DNA from: an uncultured Oscillospiraceae bacterium
Lineage (GTDB): Bacteria > Bacillota > Clostridia > Oscillospirales > Oscillospiraceae
Reading direction: 5' to 3'
DNA: 19,779 nt
Assembly: GCA_910583885.1 (NCBI GenBank)
Contig: CAJUAC010000054.1
Location: forward strand, 1-19,779
Under the pieces are notes generated by a model that was not told the DNA's origin, searched no databases, and saw only the letters and a program-made list of their open reading frames with translations. How positions within the stretch are numbered: the stretch's first letter is position 1; each line of letters opens with the position of its first letter. The position numbers and the translations under genes are program-made. Shown here piece after piece: positions 6,854 through 14,683 of this stretch.

Positions 6854-8719
6854 ATGAAAAAGAGGGAACAGAAGGCAGCCGCGGAGACGGCATTTGACCG
6901 CCGCCTGGCACGGCATGTTGACGAGCTGAAGTGGCTCTACTGTGAACTTTACCACAACGATACAGAGGCCTTTGACTATTTTGTGGAGATGCTGCGCCGC
7001 AGCTGGGCAGGCCGCAAGCAGGCGCTGCGGGAGCAGGATAGCCGCCGGGAGGCGGATCCGGGCTGGTACCGCAGCCGGGAGCTGCTGGGCATGATGCTCT
7101 ATGTGGGGGCTTTCGCGGGCACGCTCCAGGGTGTGGAGGGGCGGCTGCCCTACCTGAAGGCCTGCGGGGTGAACTATCTCCATCTGATGCCCCTGCTTGC
7201 CAGCCCCAAGGGCCGCAGCGACGGCGGCTACGCGGTCAGCGACTTCCGCGCCGTCCAGGACGGGCTGGGGACCATGGCGGATCTGGAGCATCTGGCCGAC
7301 GCCTGCCGGGCGGACGGCATGAGCGTGTGCCTGGACTTTGTCATGAACCACACCAGCGAGGACCACGAGTGGGCAAAAAAAGCCCGGGCCGGGGAGCCGG
7401 GCTACCGGGAGCGGTATTTCTTCTATGACAGCTGGGATATCCCCCGGGAGTTTGAGAAGACCGTGCCCCAGGTGTTCCCCACCACTGCGCCGGGCAGTTT
7501 CACCCAGCTGGAGGACGGGCAGATCGTCATGACCAATTTCTACCCGTACCAGTGGGATTTGAACTACGCCAATCCGGCGGTATTCAACGACATGACGGAG
7601 AACATGCTCTTCCTGGCCAACCGGGGCGTTGATGTCATCCGTCTGGACGCCATCCCATACATCTGGAAGGAGCTGGGCACTGACTGCCGCAACCTGCCCC
7701 AGGTACATACCCTCTCCCGGATGCTCCGTATAGCCTGCGAGATCGTCTGCCCCAGTGTGCTGCTGCTGGGGGAGGTGGTCATGGAGCCGGCCAAGGTGGC
7801 CCCCTACTTCGGCACGCCCGATAAGCCGGAGTGCCACATGCTCTACAATGTGACCACCATGGCCACCACCTGGCACACCCTGGCCACCGGGGATGTGTCC
7901 CTGCTCAAGCGGCAGATGGAGGCGGTATGCGCCCTGCCCAAGGATTTCCTTTTCCTCAACTACCTGCGCTGCCACGACGATATCGGCTGGGGCCTGGACT
8001 ATGCGTGGCTGGGACAGCGCTTCGGCACAAACGAGGTGGCCCACAAGAAATATCTCAACGATTATTTCACCGGCAAGTGGCCGGGCAGCACCAGCCGGGG
8101 CGTGCTTTACAACGACGACCCCCGCCTGGGGGATGCCCGCCTGTGCGGCACCACCGCCTCCCTGTGCGGCGTGGAGGCTGCTGTCTATGAGCAGGACCCC
8201 TTCCAGCTGGAGCGGGCCGTGTCCTGCGATGTGACCCTCCACGCCTGGATGCTCTCCCAGAGCGGCATCCCTGTGATCTACAGCGGCGACGAGGTGGGGC
8301 AGCTCAACGACTGGGGCTACCAGGAGGATCCGGAGAAGCGGGAGGACAGCCGGTACATCCACCGGGGCAGCTTCCAGTGGGAGCTGGCGGCGCTGCGCGA
8401 TGACCCGGATACCCGCCAGGGCAAGCAGTTCCAGCACCTGCGGCGGCTGGAGGAGCTCCGGGCCCAGGAGCCCTGCTTCGACGCGGGGGCGGATGTGTGG
8501 GTAGAGGACAGCGGCAGCCGGCATGTGCTGGCCCTATGCCGCCGGATAGGGGAGCGGGAGCTGGTGTGCCTGTTCAACTTCAGCGGCGGATTCGTCACCG
8601 CCGGCGTCCAGCGGGAGGGGGCCTATACGGAGCTGATGTATGGGACGCACCACGACCAGATCCGCGCCGTCCAGCTCTGGCCCAACAGCTTCGCCTGGCT
8701 GCTGCGGGACAGCGTGTAA
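6854..8719 (+). CDS. amylosucrase-like glycoside hydrolase family 13 enzyme
   Basis: Amylosucrase transfers glucose from sucrose onto an alpha-1,4-glucan and frees fructose; close relatives hydrolyse sucrose. The product has 621 residues, close to the roughly 630 of characterised amylosucrases, with no signal peptide. The amylosucrase N-terminal helical domain is recognisable (HVDELKWLYCELYHND, 21-36). Catalytic features are VIRLDAIPYIWK (nucleophile Asp265), LLLGEVV (acid/base Glu307) and LRCHDDIGW (His374, Asp375, Asp376). The sucrose-pocket salt-bridge pair of amylosucrases appears conserved as Asp123 (RSDGGYAVS) and Arg500 (REDSRYIHR). ATG 6854 follows GGAGGGGG inside the kinase 3' end. 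Sucrose hydrolase is the main alternative. Because it is cytoplasmic it needs unphosphorylated sucrose, and no transporter is adjacent. Confidence 0.88.
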   Translation: MKKREQKAAAETAFDRRLARHVDELKWLYCELYHNDTEAFDYFVEMLRRSWAGRKQALREQDSRREADPGWYRSRELLGMMLYVGAFAGTLQGVEGRLPYLKACGVNYLHLMPLLASPKGRSDGGYAVSDFRAVQDGLGTMADLEHLADACRADGMSVCLDFVMNHTSEDHEWAKKARAGEPGYRERYFFYDSWDIPREFEKTVPQVFPTTAPGSFTQLEDGQIVMTNFYPYQWDLNYANPAVFNDMTENMLFLANRGVDVIRLDAIPYIWKELGTDCRNLPQVHTLSRMLRIACEIVCPSVLLLGEVVMEPAKVAPYFGTPDKPECHMLYNVTTMATTWHTLATGDVSLLKRQMEAVCALPKDFLFLNYLRCHDDIGWGLDYAWLGQRFGTNEVAHKKYLNDYFTGKWPGSTSRGVLYNDDPRLGDARLCGTTASLCGVEAAVYEQDPFQLERAVSCDVTLHAWMLSQSGIPVIYSGDEVGQLNDWGYQEDPEKREDSRYIHRGSFQWELAALRDDPDTRQGKQFQHLRRLEELRAQEPCFDAGADVWVEDSGSRHVLALCRRIGERELVCLFNFSGGFVTAGVQREGAYTELMYGTHHDQIRAVQLWPNSFAWLLRDSV

Positions 8720-8728
8720 AGGCGCCTC

Positions 8729-8757
8729 TTGCCAGAGGCCCGCTGGGGTGGTAAAAT
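8729..8757 (+). promoter_or_regulatory. sigma-A promoter of the D-cysteine desulfhydrase-like gene
   Basis: TTGCCA (8729-8734), a 17-base spacer and TAAAAT (8752-8757), each matching consensus at 5 of 6. The -35 lies within a 6-bp hairpin, GCCTCT-TGCC-AGAGGC (8724-8739), just after the amylosucrase stop. The predicted start near 8764 leaves a leader of about 75 bases. Confidence 0.65.
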
Positions 8758-8838
8758 GGGGGCGCAACCATGCGATGTTTCCGCAGCCGGACGGCGCCTG
8801 CGGCTGTGGGGACAGGCGCAGAGGATGAGGAGGCTGCT

Positions 8839-9816
8839 ATGAAACAGATCACAGAATTCCCGAATATCCCTCTGGGGATCCTGCCCACGCCGCTGTACCG
8901 GCTGGAAAACCTGAGCCGGGAGCTGGGCAAAAATATTTACATCAAGCGTGACGACATGACCGGCGTGGGCCTGGGGGGCAACAAGGTCCGGAAGCTGGAG
9001 TTCCTGCTGGCAGAGGCCAGGGCCCAGGGGGCGGACGTGGTCCTCACTGCCGGGGGGCCTCAGTCCAACCATGCGATGCTCACCGCCGCCTGCGCCGCCC
9101 GGCTGGGGATGGAGTCCATCCTGGTGCTGAAAAAGCGGGGCACCCTCACGGGGGGCAACCTGATCCTGGACGGCATCTTCGGCGCATCTGTCCGGATGGT
9201 GGACACAGACAGCTACGAGGAGGTCTATGCGGAGATGGAGCGCCTGATGGCGCAGCTGCGCAGCCAGGGCCGCACCCCATATGCCATCCCTGTGGGCGGC
9301 TCTGTCCCGGTGGGCTGCCTGGGCTATGTCAACTGCGCCAGGGAGATTGCGAACCAGGCGGAGGAGCTGGGGGTACACTTTGATGCCATCGTCAGCGCCG
9401 TGGGCTCCGGCGGCACCTACGCAGGGCTGACCCTGGGGGCCAAGCTCTTCCTGCCCGGTGCGCGCTCCGTGGGCGTGGGGGTTTGCGATGACCCCTTTGC
9501 GGAGATCTCCCTGGGGCTGATGCAGGAAACTGCCCGCCTCCTGGACTGCGGCGTCCAGCCGGAGGCGGGAGATATCCATATCCATTACCACATCGGCCCC
9601 GGCTACGCCATGCCCAGCAGCGAGGGCTGCGCCGCTGTGCGCCGTCTGGCCCGGGCTGAGGGGATCCTGGCAGACCCGGTCTATACGGGCAAAGCCCTGG
9701 CCGGCTTCTTCGAGCTGATGGGGCAGGGGGCTTTTGACCAGGACAACGACATCCTCTTTGTCCACACCGGCGGCGCGGGCGCGCTGTTCGCAGTGGAGAT
9801 GCCCGCAGAGGCGTAA
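8839..9816 (+). CDS. PLP-dependent D-cysteine desulfhydrase / ACC deaminase-like enzyme
   Basis: Fold-type II PLP enzyme of 325 residues, related to D-cysteine desulfhydrase (D-cysteine to pyruvate, sulfide and ammonia) and 1-aminocyclopropane-1-carboxylate deaminase. Visible motifs are the N-terminal LPTPLYRLENLS, IKRDDMTG (35-42), the PLP lysine in GGNKVRKLEF (Lys49), GGPQSNHA (72-79), the glycine-rich phosphate loop SAVGSGGTYAG, and a C-terminal FVHTGGAGALF. The exact substrate cannot be read from these motifs. The ATG at 8839 has GAGGAGG 5 bases upstream; the 23-residue in-frame extension before it does not look like the family. The gene has its own promoter (8729-8757) and ends at a strong terminator, so it is probably a single-gene unit despite following the sucrose cluster. 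Confidence 0.87.
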   Translation: MKQITEFPNIPLGILPTPLYRLENLSRELGKNIYIKRDDMTGVGLGGNKVRKLEFLLAEARAQGADVVLTAGGPQSNHAMLTAACAARLGMESILVLKKRGTLTGGNLILDGIFGASVRMVDTDSYEEVYAEMERLMAQLRSQGRTPYAIPVGGSVPVGCLGYVNCAREIANQAEELGVHFDAIVSAVGSGGTYAGLTLGAKLFLPGARSVGVGVCDDPFAEISLGLMQETARLLDCGVQPEAGDIHIHYHIGPGYAMPSSEGCAAVRRLARAEGILADPVYTGKALAGFFELMGQGAFDQDNDILFVHTGGAGALFAVEMPAEA

Positions 9817-9843
9817 ACCGGCGGGCCGGTTGGGAGCGTCTGT

Positions 9844-9887
9844 ACGGATGGGGGCGGCCATAGGCCGCCCCCATCCGTTTGTTATTT
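9844..9887. terminator. strong rho-independent terminator, possibly bidirectional
   Basis: A perfect 16-bp stem (arms 9844-9859 and 9863-9878) with a 3-base ATA loop, followed on the plus strand by TTGTTATTT. It lies 27 bases after the D-cysteine desulfhydrase-like gene and ends just before the stop codon of the convergent YcxB-like gene. No T-run follows on the minus strand. Confidence 0.9.
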
Positions 9888-10415
9888 ATGCAAGCGGAGC
9901 CGCCCGCGCTCCACCACTGTCCGGAGGATCTCCCGCACCGCCTGGCACTCCGACTCCCGGTCCTCCATCTGGGCCTTTGGCAGGATCCAGGCCTGGTGCT
10001 CTGCAATGAACAGGTAGAAGGCCCTGCGGGTCTCCCGGACCCGCACCAGGCGGTCAAAGCCCAGCCGGGCCCGGTCCTTTCCCACAGTGACACGCACGCC
10101 GAAACCGTCAATCTCCGTCTCTTGGACATAGGGCCCCCGGCCTGACCGGCGGACCTGCCCCCGGACCCTGGACAGGGTGGAGGCCGTCAGCACCAGCGCA
10201 GCCACGGCCATGGACAGGGCTGCGGCTGCCGCTGACAAGCCCAGCCGGACTGGCAGTGCCGGTAGGGGCTCCGGCAGCAGCAGGTACATCCAGGCCACCA
10301 GCGCCCCTACCGCGCCAAAGCCCCAGATCCCCCCGCGCCACCGCTCCAGCACCAGCATCAGCTGGAACTGCTGGGTTTCCCGCAGGCCGATGGTAAAATC
10401 CCGGCGGTAAGACAT
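9882..10415 (-). CDS. YcxB-like membrane protein
   Basis: A 177-residue protein with two membrane segments (about 30-50 and 55-80) and a basic linker, followed by a C-terminal cytoplasmic beta-rich domain that contains FYLFIAEHQAWILPKAQM. The pattern of an aromatic stretch followed by an ILPK motif is typical of the YcxB-like domain found in many Firmicutes membrane proteins, whose function is unknown. The start has an excellent ribosome site (AAAGGAGG) about 8 bases upstream. It begins 21 bases after the prmA stop on the same strand, so it is probably the second gene of a prmA operon. The pairing may be incidental. Confidence 0.78.
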   Translation of the reverse strand: MSYRRDFTIGLRETQQFQLMLVLERWRGGIWGFGAVGALVAWMYLLLPEPLPALPVRLGLSAAAAALSMAVAALVLTASTLSRVRGQVRRSGRGPYVQETEIDGFGVRVTVGKDRARLGFDRLVRVRETRRAFYLFIAEHQAWILPKAQMEDRESECQAVREILRTVVERGRLRLHK

Positions 10416-10436
10416 GGGAATTCCTCCTTTCTCCCG

Positions 10437-11390
10437 TCAGCGGCAGGCAAAGCTGAACCAGCCCTCCGACTGTCCGGTCTCCTCAATGGCAAGGCCGCTG
10501 GCCTCCAGGGCGGCACGGACCTCCTCCCCCCGTTCGTCAATAATCCCTGAGCAGAGGAAGCATCCCCCCTCCCCCAGCAGGCCCCGCACAGCGGGGGCCA
10601 GGGCAATAATCACATCGGAGACGATGTTGGCCAGCACAATGTCGTAGCCGCCGCCCATCTCCTGCCGCAGCGCCCCGTCGTGGAGCACGTCCCCGGCGCG
10701 GACGGTGTAAACGTCCCGGCCCACGCCGTTGAGGGCGGCGTTCTCATAGGCGATATCCACCGCCTTTTCGTCTATATCGCAGGCAAAGGCACGCTCCGCC
10801 CCCAGCAGCAGGGCGGCGACAGACAGGATCCCGCTGCCGCAGCCCAAATCCAATACCCGCATCCCAGGCCGGACCCGCTTCTCCAGGGCGGCCAGGCACA
10901 GCCGGGTGGTGGCATGGCTGCCGGTGCCGAAGGCCAGGCCCGGGTTGAGCCGCAGGGCGGTCCGCCCGTGGGGGTCGGCCTCCTCCCAGTCCGGGATCAC
11001 AAGCAGCCGCTCACCGATCTCCATGGGCTTGTAGAACGCCTTCCAGTTGTTCTCCCAGTCCTCGTCCTCCAGCCCGTCCACCGTCATCAGCAGCGGGGCA
11101 TATTCCGGGTGGCCCTTCTTCAGCTCCGCCATGGCGATGCGCACAGCCGCCACCTGGGCAAACCCCTGCCCACCCTCCTCCACATAGAAGGTGACACGGC
11201 ATTTGCCGGCCATGGAGCGATCCAGTTCCTCATCCACATAGTCCCAGTACTGCTGGTTCTGCTCCAAAAACTGCCGGAAGTCTGCCTCATCCTCAATGAC
11301 AAAGCTGTCGATCCCCAGCCCGCTGAGCATGGTTTCCACCGGCTCCAGGCCGGCGGGGGAGGTGTCAATATGCAGGGCAAGCCATTTCAT
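10437..11390 (-). CDS. prmA: ribosomal protein L11 methyltransferase
   Basis: S-adenosylmethionine-dependent enzyme that methylates ribosomal protein L11 in the cytoplasm. The product has 317 residues, the usual length. The N-terminal substrate-recognition domain (about 1-110) is followed by DWENNWKAFYKP (111-122), the family motif LAFGTGSHATTRLCL (152-166), the SAM-binding loop LDLGCGSGILS (180-190), the acidic end of beta-2 (ACDIDEKAVD) and the post-motif LANIVSDVI (253-261). The ATG at 11390 is chosen because AGAGGATA precedes it, and the 29 residues upstream in frame cover the promoter and look non-coding. The promoter is at 11449-11477, and the gene diverges from the chemoreceptor gene. 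Confidence 0.95.
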   Translation of the reverse strand: MKWLALHIDTSPAGLEPVETMLSGLGIDSFVIEDEADFRQFLEQNQQYWDYVDEELDRSMAGKCRVTFYVEEGGQGFAQVAAVRIAMAELKKGHPEYAPLLMTVDGLEDEDWENNWKAFYKPMEIGERLLVIPDWEEADPHGRTALRLNPGLAFGTGSHATTRLCLAALEKRVRPGMRVLDLGCGSGILSVAALLLGAERAFACDIDEKAVDIAYENAALNGVGRDVYTVRAGDVLHDGALRQEMGGGYDIVLANIVSDVIIALAPAVRGLLGEGGCFLCSGIIDERGEEVRAALEASGLAIEETGQSEGWFSFACR

Positions 11391-11448
11391 AAGTATATCC
11401 TCTTTTTCCAGATTTTTCTCTATCAGCCAGTTTGATTCATAGATATTT

Positions 11449-11477
11449 ATTATAGCGGATCTCAGGGCAGAAAACAA
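11449..11477 (-). promoter_or_regulatory. sigma-A promoter of prmA
   Basis: Minus-strand TTGTTT (11472-11477), a 17-base spacer and a perfect TATAAT (11449-11454). The start would fall near 11442, giving a leader of about 50 bases. Confidence 0.65.
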
Positions 11478-11562
11478 CGGCTTTCTGCCGCCTGTAGGCT
11501 GTTTTCCCGCATTTGTACTGCCATTTTTCCGCCGTGACCCCGCAGTTGGCCTGCAAGCTGGA

Positions 11563-11590
11563 TAAAAAATCCTTGAAAAGTGGCCGATAT
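11563..11590 (+). promoter_or_regulatory. sigma-28 (SigD)-like promoter of the chemoreceptor gene
   Basis: TAAA (11563-11566), 16 bases, then GCCGATAT (11583-11590), which matches the SigD -10 consensus. Chemoreceptors are classical members of the sigma-28 regulon, so the context supports it. It overlaps the sigma-A promoter at 11573-11601, and it has the same spacing as the copy at 4720-4747. Confidence 0.72.
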
Positions 11591-11601
11591 GTTGTTATAA
11601 T
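11573..11601 (+). promoter_or_regulatory. overlapping sigma-A promoter of the chemoreceptor gene
   Basis: TTGAAA (11573-11578), a 17-base spacer and a perfect TATAAT (11596-11601). The -35 element lies inside the spacer of the sigma-28-like promoter, so the two polymerase forms would compete for the same DNA. Confidence 0.72.
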
Positions 11602-11650
11602 TTACTAAAACCGGTTGCGATCAATCATACATGGAAAGGGAGGAGCAGAC

Positions 11651-13333
11651 GTGAGTGAGCAGCGTTCGTTGAAGAAAAGGAGCGAGGGGAAAACCAAGCG
11701 CATCGGCAAAAAGGTAGGCAATGTGGTTACGATTATGCTGGCGGTTTCGATCGCCGTTGTTGTTGTCATATGTGTTTCTATGTTTGATGCCCTGGTAATG
11801 GAGGCATTGGAGAACCAGTGCAGGAACGGCACCAATGTGCTGGCTTATGAGATCAGCCGCCTTTCTGGCGGTGAGGACAAGAACGAGCTGTTGGATGGCT
11901 TGAAAAAGACAATGAGCATGGAATTTACTATTTTTGAGGGGGACACCCGCGCCTATACCACCATCCTCCAGAGCGGCCGGCGGGCCGTGGGCACTCAGCT
12001 GTCTGCGGACCTGTCGGCCATTGTGCTCCAACAGGGACAATCCTATGTAGGCCGGGCTGAGATCCTGGGAGCTGAGCACGTGTGCTCCTATGTCCCCACC
12101 TATGGCGAAAACGGGAAGGTAAACGGCCTGATCTTCGCAGGGCTTTCCACCGCCTCCACCGTCAGGCGCGTTTTTTACGTGATCGTACTGGCGGCTGCGG
12201 CCGCCCTGCTGGCGATCGTCATCTGTATCTGCTTTTTGACCGTCTATCTGAAAAAGAATGTGTCCATCCCCTTGGGCGAGATTACCCAGATCGCCAGGCG
12301 GCTGGAGCAGGGGGATCTGGGGCTGGCCGATGGGAAGGACATGATTGTCAACATCCGCTCCGACGATGAGGTCGGCGTGCTGGGAGGGGCCTTTGAGGCG
12401 ATTATCCACCGGCTGCGGGCCTATATCGGGGAGATTGATGAGGTGCTGGGCGCCATTTCCAGCGGCGACCTGACCCGCAACGCCAAGCAGGATTACGTGG
12501 GGGATTTTGCGTCTATCAAAAGATCCCTGGACGGCATTGAGTCAACGCTGAACGAGACCCTGACCCAGATCGCCCAGAGCTCCAGCCAGGTATCCGCCGG
12601 TGCCGACCAGCTCTCCGCCAGCGCCCAGGCCCTGGCCCAGGGCGCGACAGAGCAGGCCAGCACCGTGGAGGAGCTGTCCGCTGCCCTGACAGGGATCTCC
12701 GGGAGCGCGAAGAATACCGCTTCTGCTGCCGAGGAGGCTGGCCAGTCCGCCAACCAGGTGGGGGAGCAGATGGAGGTCAGCGTCGGGTATGTCAAGGAGC
12801 TGAATGTGGCGATGGAGCGGATTTCCTCATCGTCAGAGGAGATCAGCAAGATCATCACCTCCATTGAAACCATCGCGTTCCAGACAAACATCCTGGCCCT
12901 GAACGCCGCAGTAGAGGCCGCCCGGGCCGGCACCGCCGGCAAGGGCTTTGCCGTTGTGGCCGATGAGGTGCGCAACCTGGCCATCAAGGCCGACGAGGCG
13001 GCCAAGGCCACCAAGGTTCTGATTGACCACTCTATCGACGCGATCCGGGAGGGCGGCGAGGTGGCGGGGAAGGTCACTGCGTCCCTGGAGCGCACCAGTG
13101 AGGCCAACGGCAGGATGACCGGGATCCTGGCCTCCGTGGTGGAGGATGTGGGCAGCCAGACCGACGCGATTATGCGGGTAACAGATGGTATCGGCCAGAT
13201 CTCCTCGGTGGTGCAGACGAATTCGGCCACCAGCGAGCAGTGCGCCGCCGCCAGTGAGGAGCTGAACTCCCAGGCCACCCTGCTCCAGCAGCTTCTCCGC
13301 GCCTTCCATCTGAGGCAGGAAGTCTACCGTTAG
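11651..13333 (+). CDS. methyl-accepting chemotaxis protein with single-Cache-type sensor
   Basis: Transmembrane chemoreceptor of about 560 residues that signals to CheA/CheW. Order: a basic N-terminus, first membrane helix (about 24-46), an extracellular sensor of about 125 residues whose size and ending (TYGENGKVNGLIFAGLS) resemble a single Cache domain, second membrane helix (about 173-200), HAMP (about 201-255) and the coiled-coil signalling domain. The conserved hairpin tip is clear: FQTNILALNAAVEAARAG, then KGFAVVADEVRNLA (about 410-444). There is no C-terminal NWETF-type CheR tether; the protein ends LRQEVYR. The GTG at 11651 is preferred because AGGGAGGAG lies a few bases upstream; an in-frame TTG at 11615 lacks one. 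The ligand cannot be read from the sequence. Transcription is probably from the two overlapping promoters upstream. Confidence 0.92.
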   Translation: MSEQRSLKKRSEGKTKRIGKKVGNVVTIMLAVSIAVVVVICVSMFDALVMEALENQCRNGTNVLAYEISRLSGGEDKNELLDGLKKTMSMEFTIFEGDTRAYTTILQSGRRAVGTQLSADLSAIVLQQGQSYVGRAEILGAEHVCSYVPTYGENGKVNGLIFAGLSTASTVRRVFYVIVLAAAAALLAIVICICFLTVYLKKNVSIPLGEITQIARRLEQGDLGLADGKDMIVNIRSDDEVGVLGGAFEAIIHRLRAYIGEIDEVLGAISSGDLTRNAKQDYVGDFASIKRSLDGIESTLNETLTQIAQSSSQVSAGADQLSASAQALAQGATEQASTVEELSAALTGISGSAKNTASAAEEAGQSANQVGEQMEVSVGYVKELNVAMERISSSSEEISKIITSIETIAFQTNILALNAAVEAARAGTAGKGFAVVADEVRNLAIKADEAAKATKVLIDHSIDAIREGGEVAGKVTASLERTSEANGRMTGILASVVEDVGSQTDAIMRVTDGIGQISSVVQTNSATSEQCAAASEELNSQATLLQQLLRAFHLRQEVYR

Positions 13334-13398
13334 GGCGCTACATAGGCAGGCCGCGATACCGGGATGGGCGTTTTCCCGCCCGCTGTGCGCAGAATCCA

Positions 13399-13427
13399 TT
13401 GACAATCCCACAGTCTGTCATTATAAT
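13399..13427 (+). promoter_or_regulatory. perfect-consensus sigma-A promoter of the flavodiiron gene
   Basis: TTGACA (13399-13404), a 17-base spacer and TATAAT (13422-13427): all 12 hexamer bases match with ideal spacing. The start near 13434 gives a leader of about 64 bases. Confidence 0.88.
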
Positions 13428-13428
13428 A

Positions 13429-13461
13429 CGGGAGGAATCTACAGAGCCGTGCGCCCTCCCG
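13429..13461 (+). other. hairpin at the 5' end of the flavodiiron leader
   Basis: CGGGAGG (13429-13435) pairs perfectly with CCTCCCG (13455-13461) across a 19-base loop. It spans the predicted transcript start. It could act at DNA level as an operator or at RNA level, but there is no T-run that would make it an attenuator. Confidence 0.35.
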
Positions 13462-13497
13462 GTTTGGCCGGCCTATCGAAGAAAGGAAGCTGACCCT

Positions 13498-14661
13498 ATG
13501 ACTGATATGCATATTTCTGACACTGTCCGTTATGTCGGCGTGGACGACACCTCCATTGACCTGTTTGAGAGCCAGTACCCAGTCCCTAATGGGGTATCCT
13601 ATAATTCCTATGTTATCCTGGATGAAAAGGCCGCCATCATGGACACCGTGGACCGCAGGGCCTCCGCCCAGTGGCTGGAGAACCTGGAGGCGGTGCTGGA
13701 TGGCCGCAGGCCGGACTACCTGGTGATCCAGCATCTGGAGCCGGACCACGCCGGCAGTATTGGCCTGCTGGCGGAGCGCTACCCGGAGATGGTCCTGGTG
13801 GGCAACGCCAAGACCTTTGCCATGCTGCCCAAGTTCTTCCCCGGCGACTACACCGCCCGCTCCCTCACCGTGAAGGAGGGGGACACCCTCTCCCTAGGCA
13901 GCCATACCCTCACCTTTGTTACAGCCCCGATGGTCCACTGGCCGGAGGTGATGGTCAGCTATGAGTCCAGCGAGAAGATCCTCTTCTCTGCCGACGCCTT
14001 CGGCACCTTCGGCGCTATCTCCGCCGGGGAGGACTGGCTGTGTGAGGCGCGGCGCTACTACATGAATATTGTGGGCAAGTATGGTACCCAGGTCCAGGCC
14101 CTGCTGAAAAAGGCGGCCGGGCTGGATATCCAGGCCATCTGCCCTCTCCATGGCCCTGTCCTGCGGGGGGATCTGGGGTTCTACCTGGGTAAGTACGACC
14201 TGTGGAGCCGCTATGAGGCGGAGGATGACGGCGTGCTGGTGGCCTATGCCTCCATCCACGGCAACACCGCCCAGGCCGCCAAGCGGATGGCGGAGATCCT
14301 GGAGGCCAAGGGCTGCCCCAAGGTGGAGCTGATGGATCTGTGCCGGGTTGACCAGGCCCTGGCCGTGGAGGCTGCTTTCCGCTATGGACGGATGGTGGCG
14401 ATGAGCGCCACGTATGACGGCGGCCTGTTCCCGGCGATGGACCACTTTATGGCCCATCTGCGGGACAAGACCTACCGCAGCCGCCGGGTGGCCCTGGTGG
14501 AAAATGGCTCTTGGGCCCCCTCTGCGGCTAAGCACATGCGCACCTATCTGGAGGCCATGAAGGATATCACCATCTGCGAGACCGTGCATACCATCCAGGG
14601 CGCGGTCAAGGACGCGGATATCGCCGCTTTGGAGCGGATTGCGGACGAGCTGCTGGCGTAA
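13498..14661 (+). CDS. fprA: FprA-type flavodiiron protein (A-type flavoprotein)
   Basis: Reduces oxygen to water, or nitric oxide to nitrous oxide, using a diiron centre and FMN in the cytoplasm; in anaerobes it is an oxygen-defence enzyme. The product has 387 residues, near the usual 400. The beta-lactamase-like domain carries the metal ligands HLEPDH (His79, Glu81, Asp83, His84), MVHWPE (His147), SADAFG (Asp166) and PLHGP (His218). The C-terminal flavodoxin domain starts at about residue 246 with the FMN phosphate loop ASIHGNTAQA. No rubredoxin or reductase extension is fused, so an external electron donor is needed. ATG 13498 follows AAAGGAAG by about 9 bases. It has its own perfect-consensus promoter and a terminator at 14684. 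Confidence 0.93.
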   Translation: MTDMHISDTVRYVGVDDTSIDLFESQYPVPNGVSYNSYVILDEKAAIMDTVDRRASAQWLENLEAVLDGRRPDYLVIQHLEPDHAGSIGLLAERYPEMVLVGNAKTFAMLPKFFPGDYTARSLTVKEGDTLSLGSHTLTFVTAPMVHWPEVMVSYESSEKILFSADAFGTFGAISAGEDWLCEARRYYMNIVGKYGTQVQALLKKAAGLDIQAICPLHGPVLRGDLGFYLGKYDLWSRYEAEDDGVLVAYASIHGNTAQAAKRMAEILEAKGCPKVELMDLCRVDQALAVEAAFRYGRMVAMSATYDGGLFPAMDHFMAHLRDKTYRSRRVALVENGSWAPSAAKHMRTYLEAMKDITICETVHTIQGAVKDADIAALERIADELLA

Positions 14662-14683
14662 GGCCGGTTCATAGGGATTTGTT

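Noticed and set aside
7980..7987. GCCGATAT on the minus strand inside the amylosucrase gene
   Set aside because: No TAAA lies 14-17 bases upstream on that strand, and no minus-strand gene follows. It is a chance match from coding sequence.
6689..8524. Very long minus-strand open frame (about 610 codons) opposite the amylosucrase gene
   Set aside because: It is the mirror of a high-G+C gene whose plus-strand protein has full GH13 motifs. The minus product is rich in His, Gln, Gly and Arg with no recognisable domain and no ribosome site.
8623..9861. Minus-strand open frame of about 410 codons opposite the D-cysteine desulfhydrase-like gene
   Set aside because: It crosses a promoter, a gene boundary and the terminator of the plus-strand gene. 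No domain is recognisable.
13366..13381. GGGCG-TTTTCC-CGCCC hairpin after the chemoreceptor gene
   Set aside because: The stem is only 5 bp and no T-run follows, so I do not call it a terminator. The fprA gene has its own promoter, so read-through would not be decisive.
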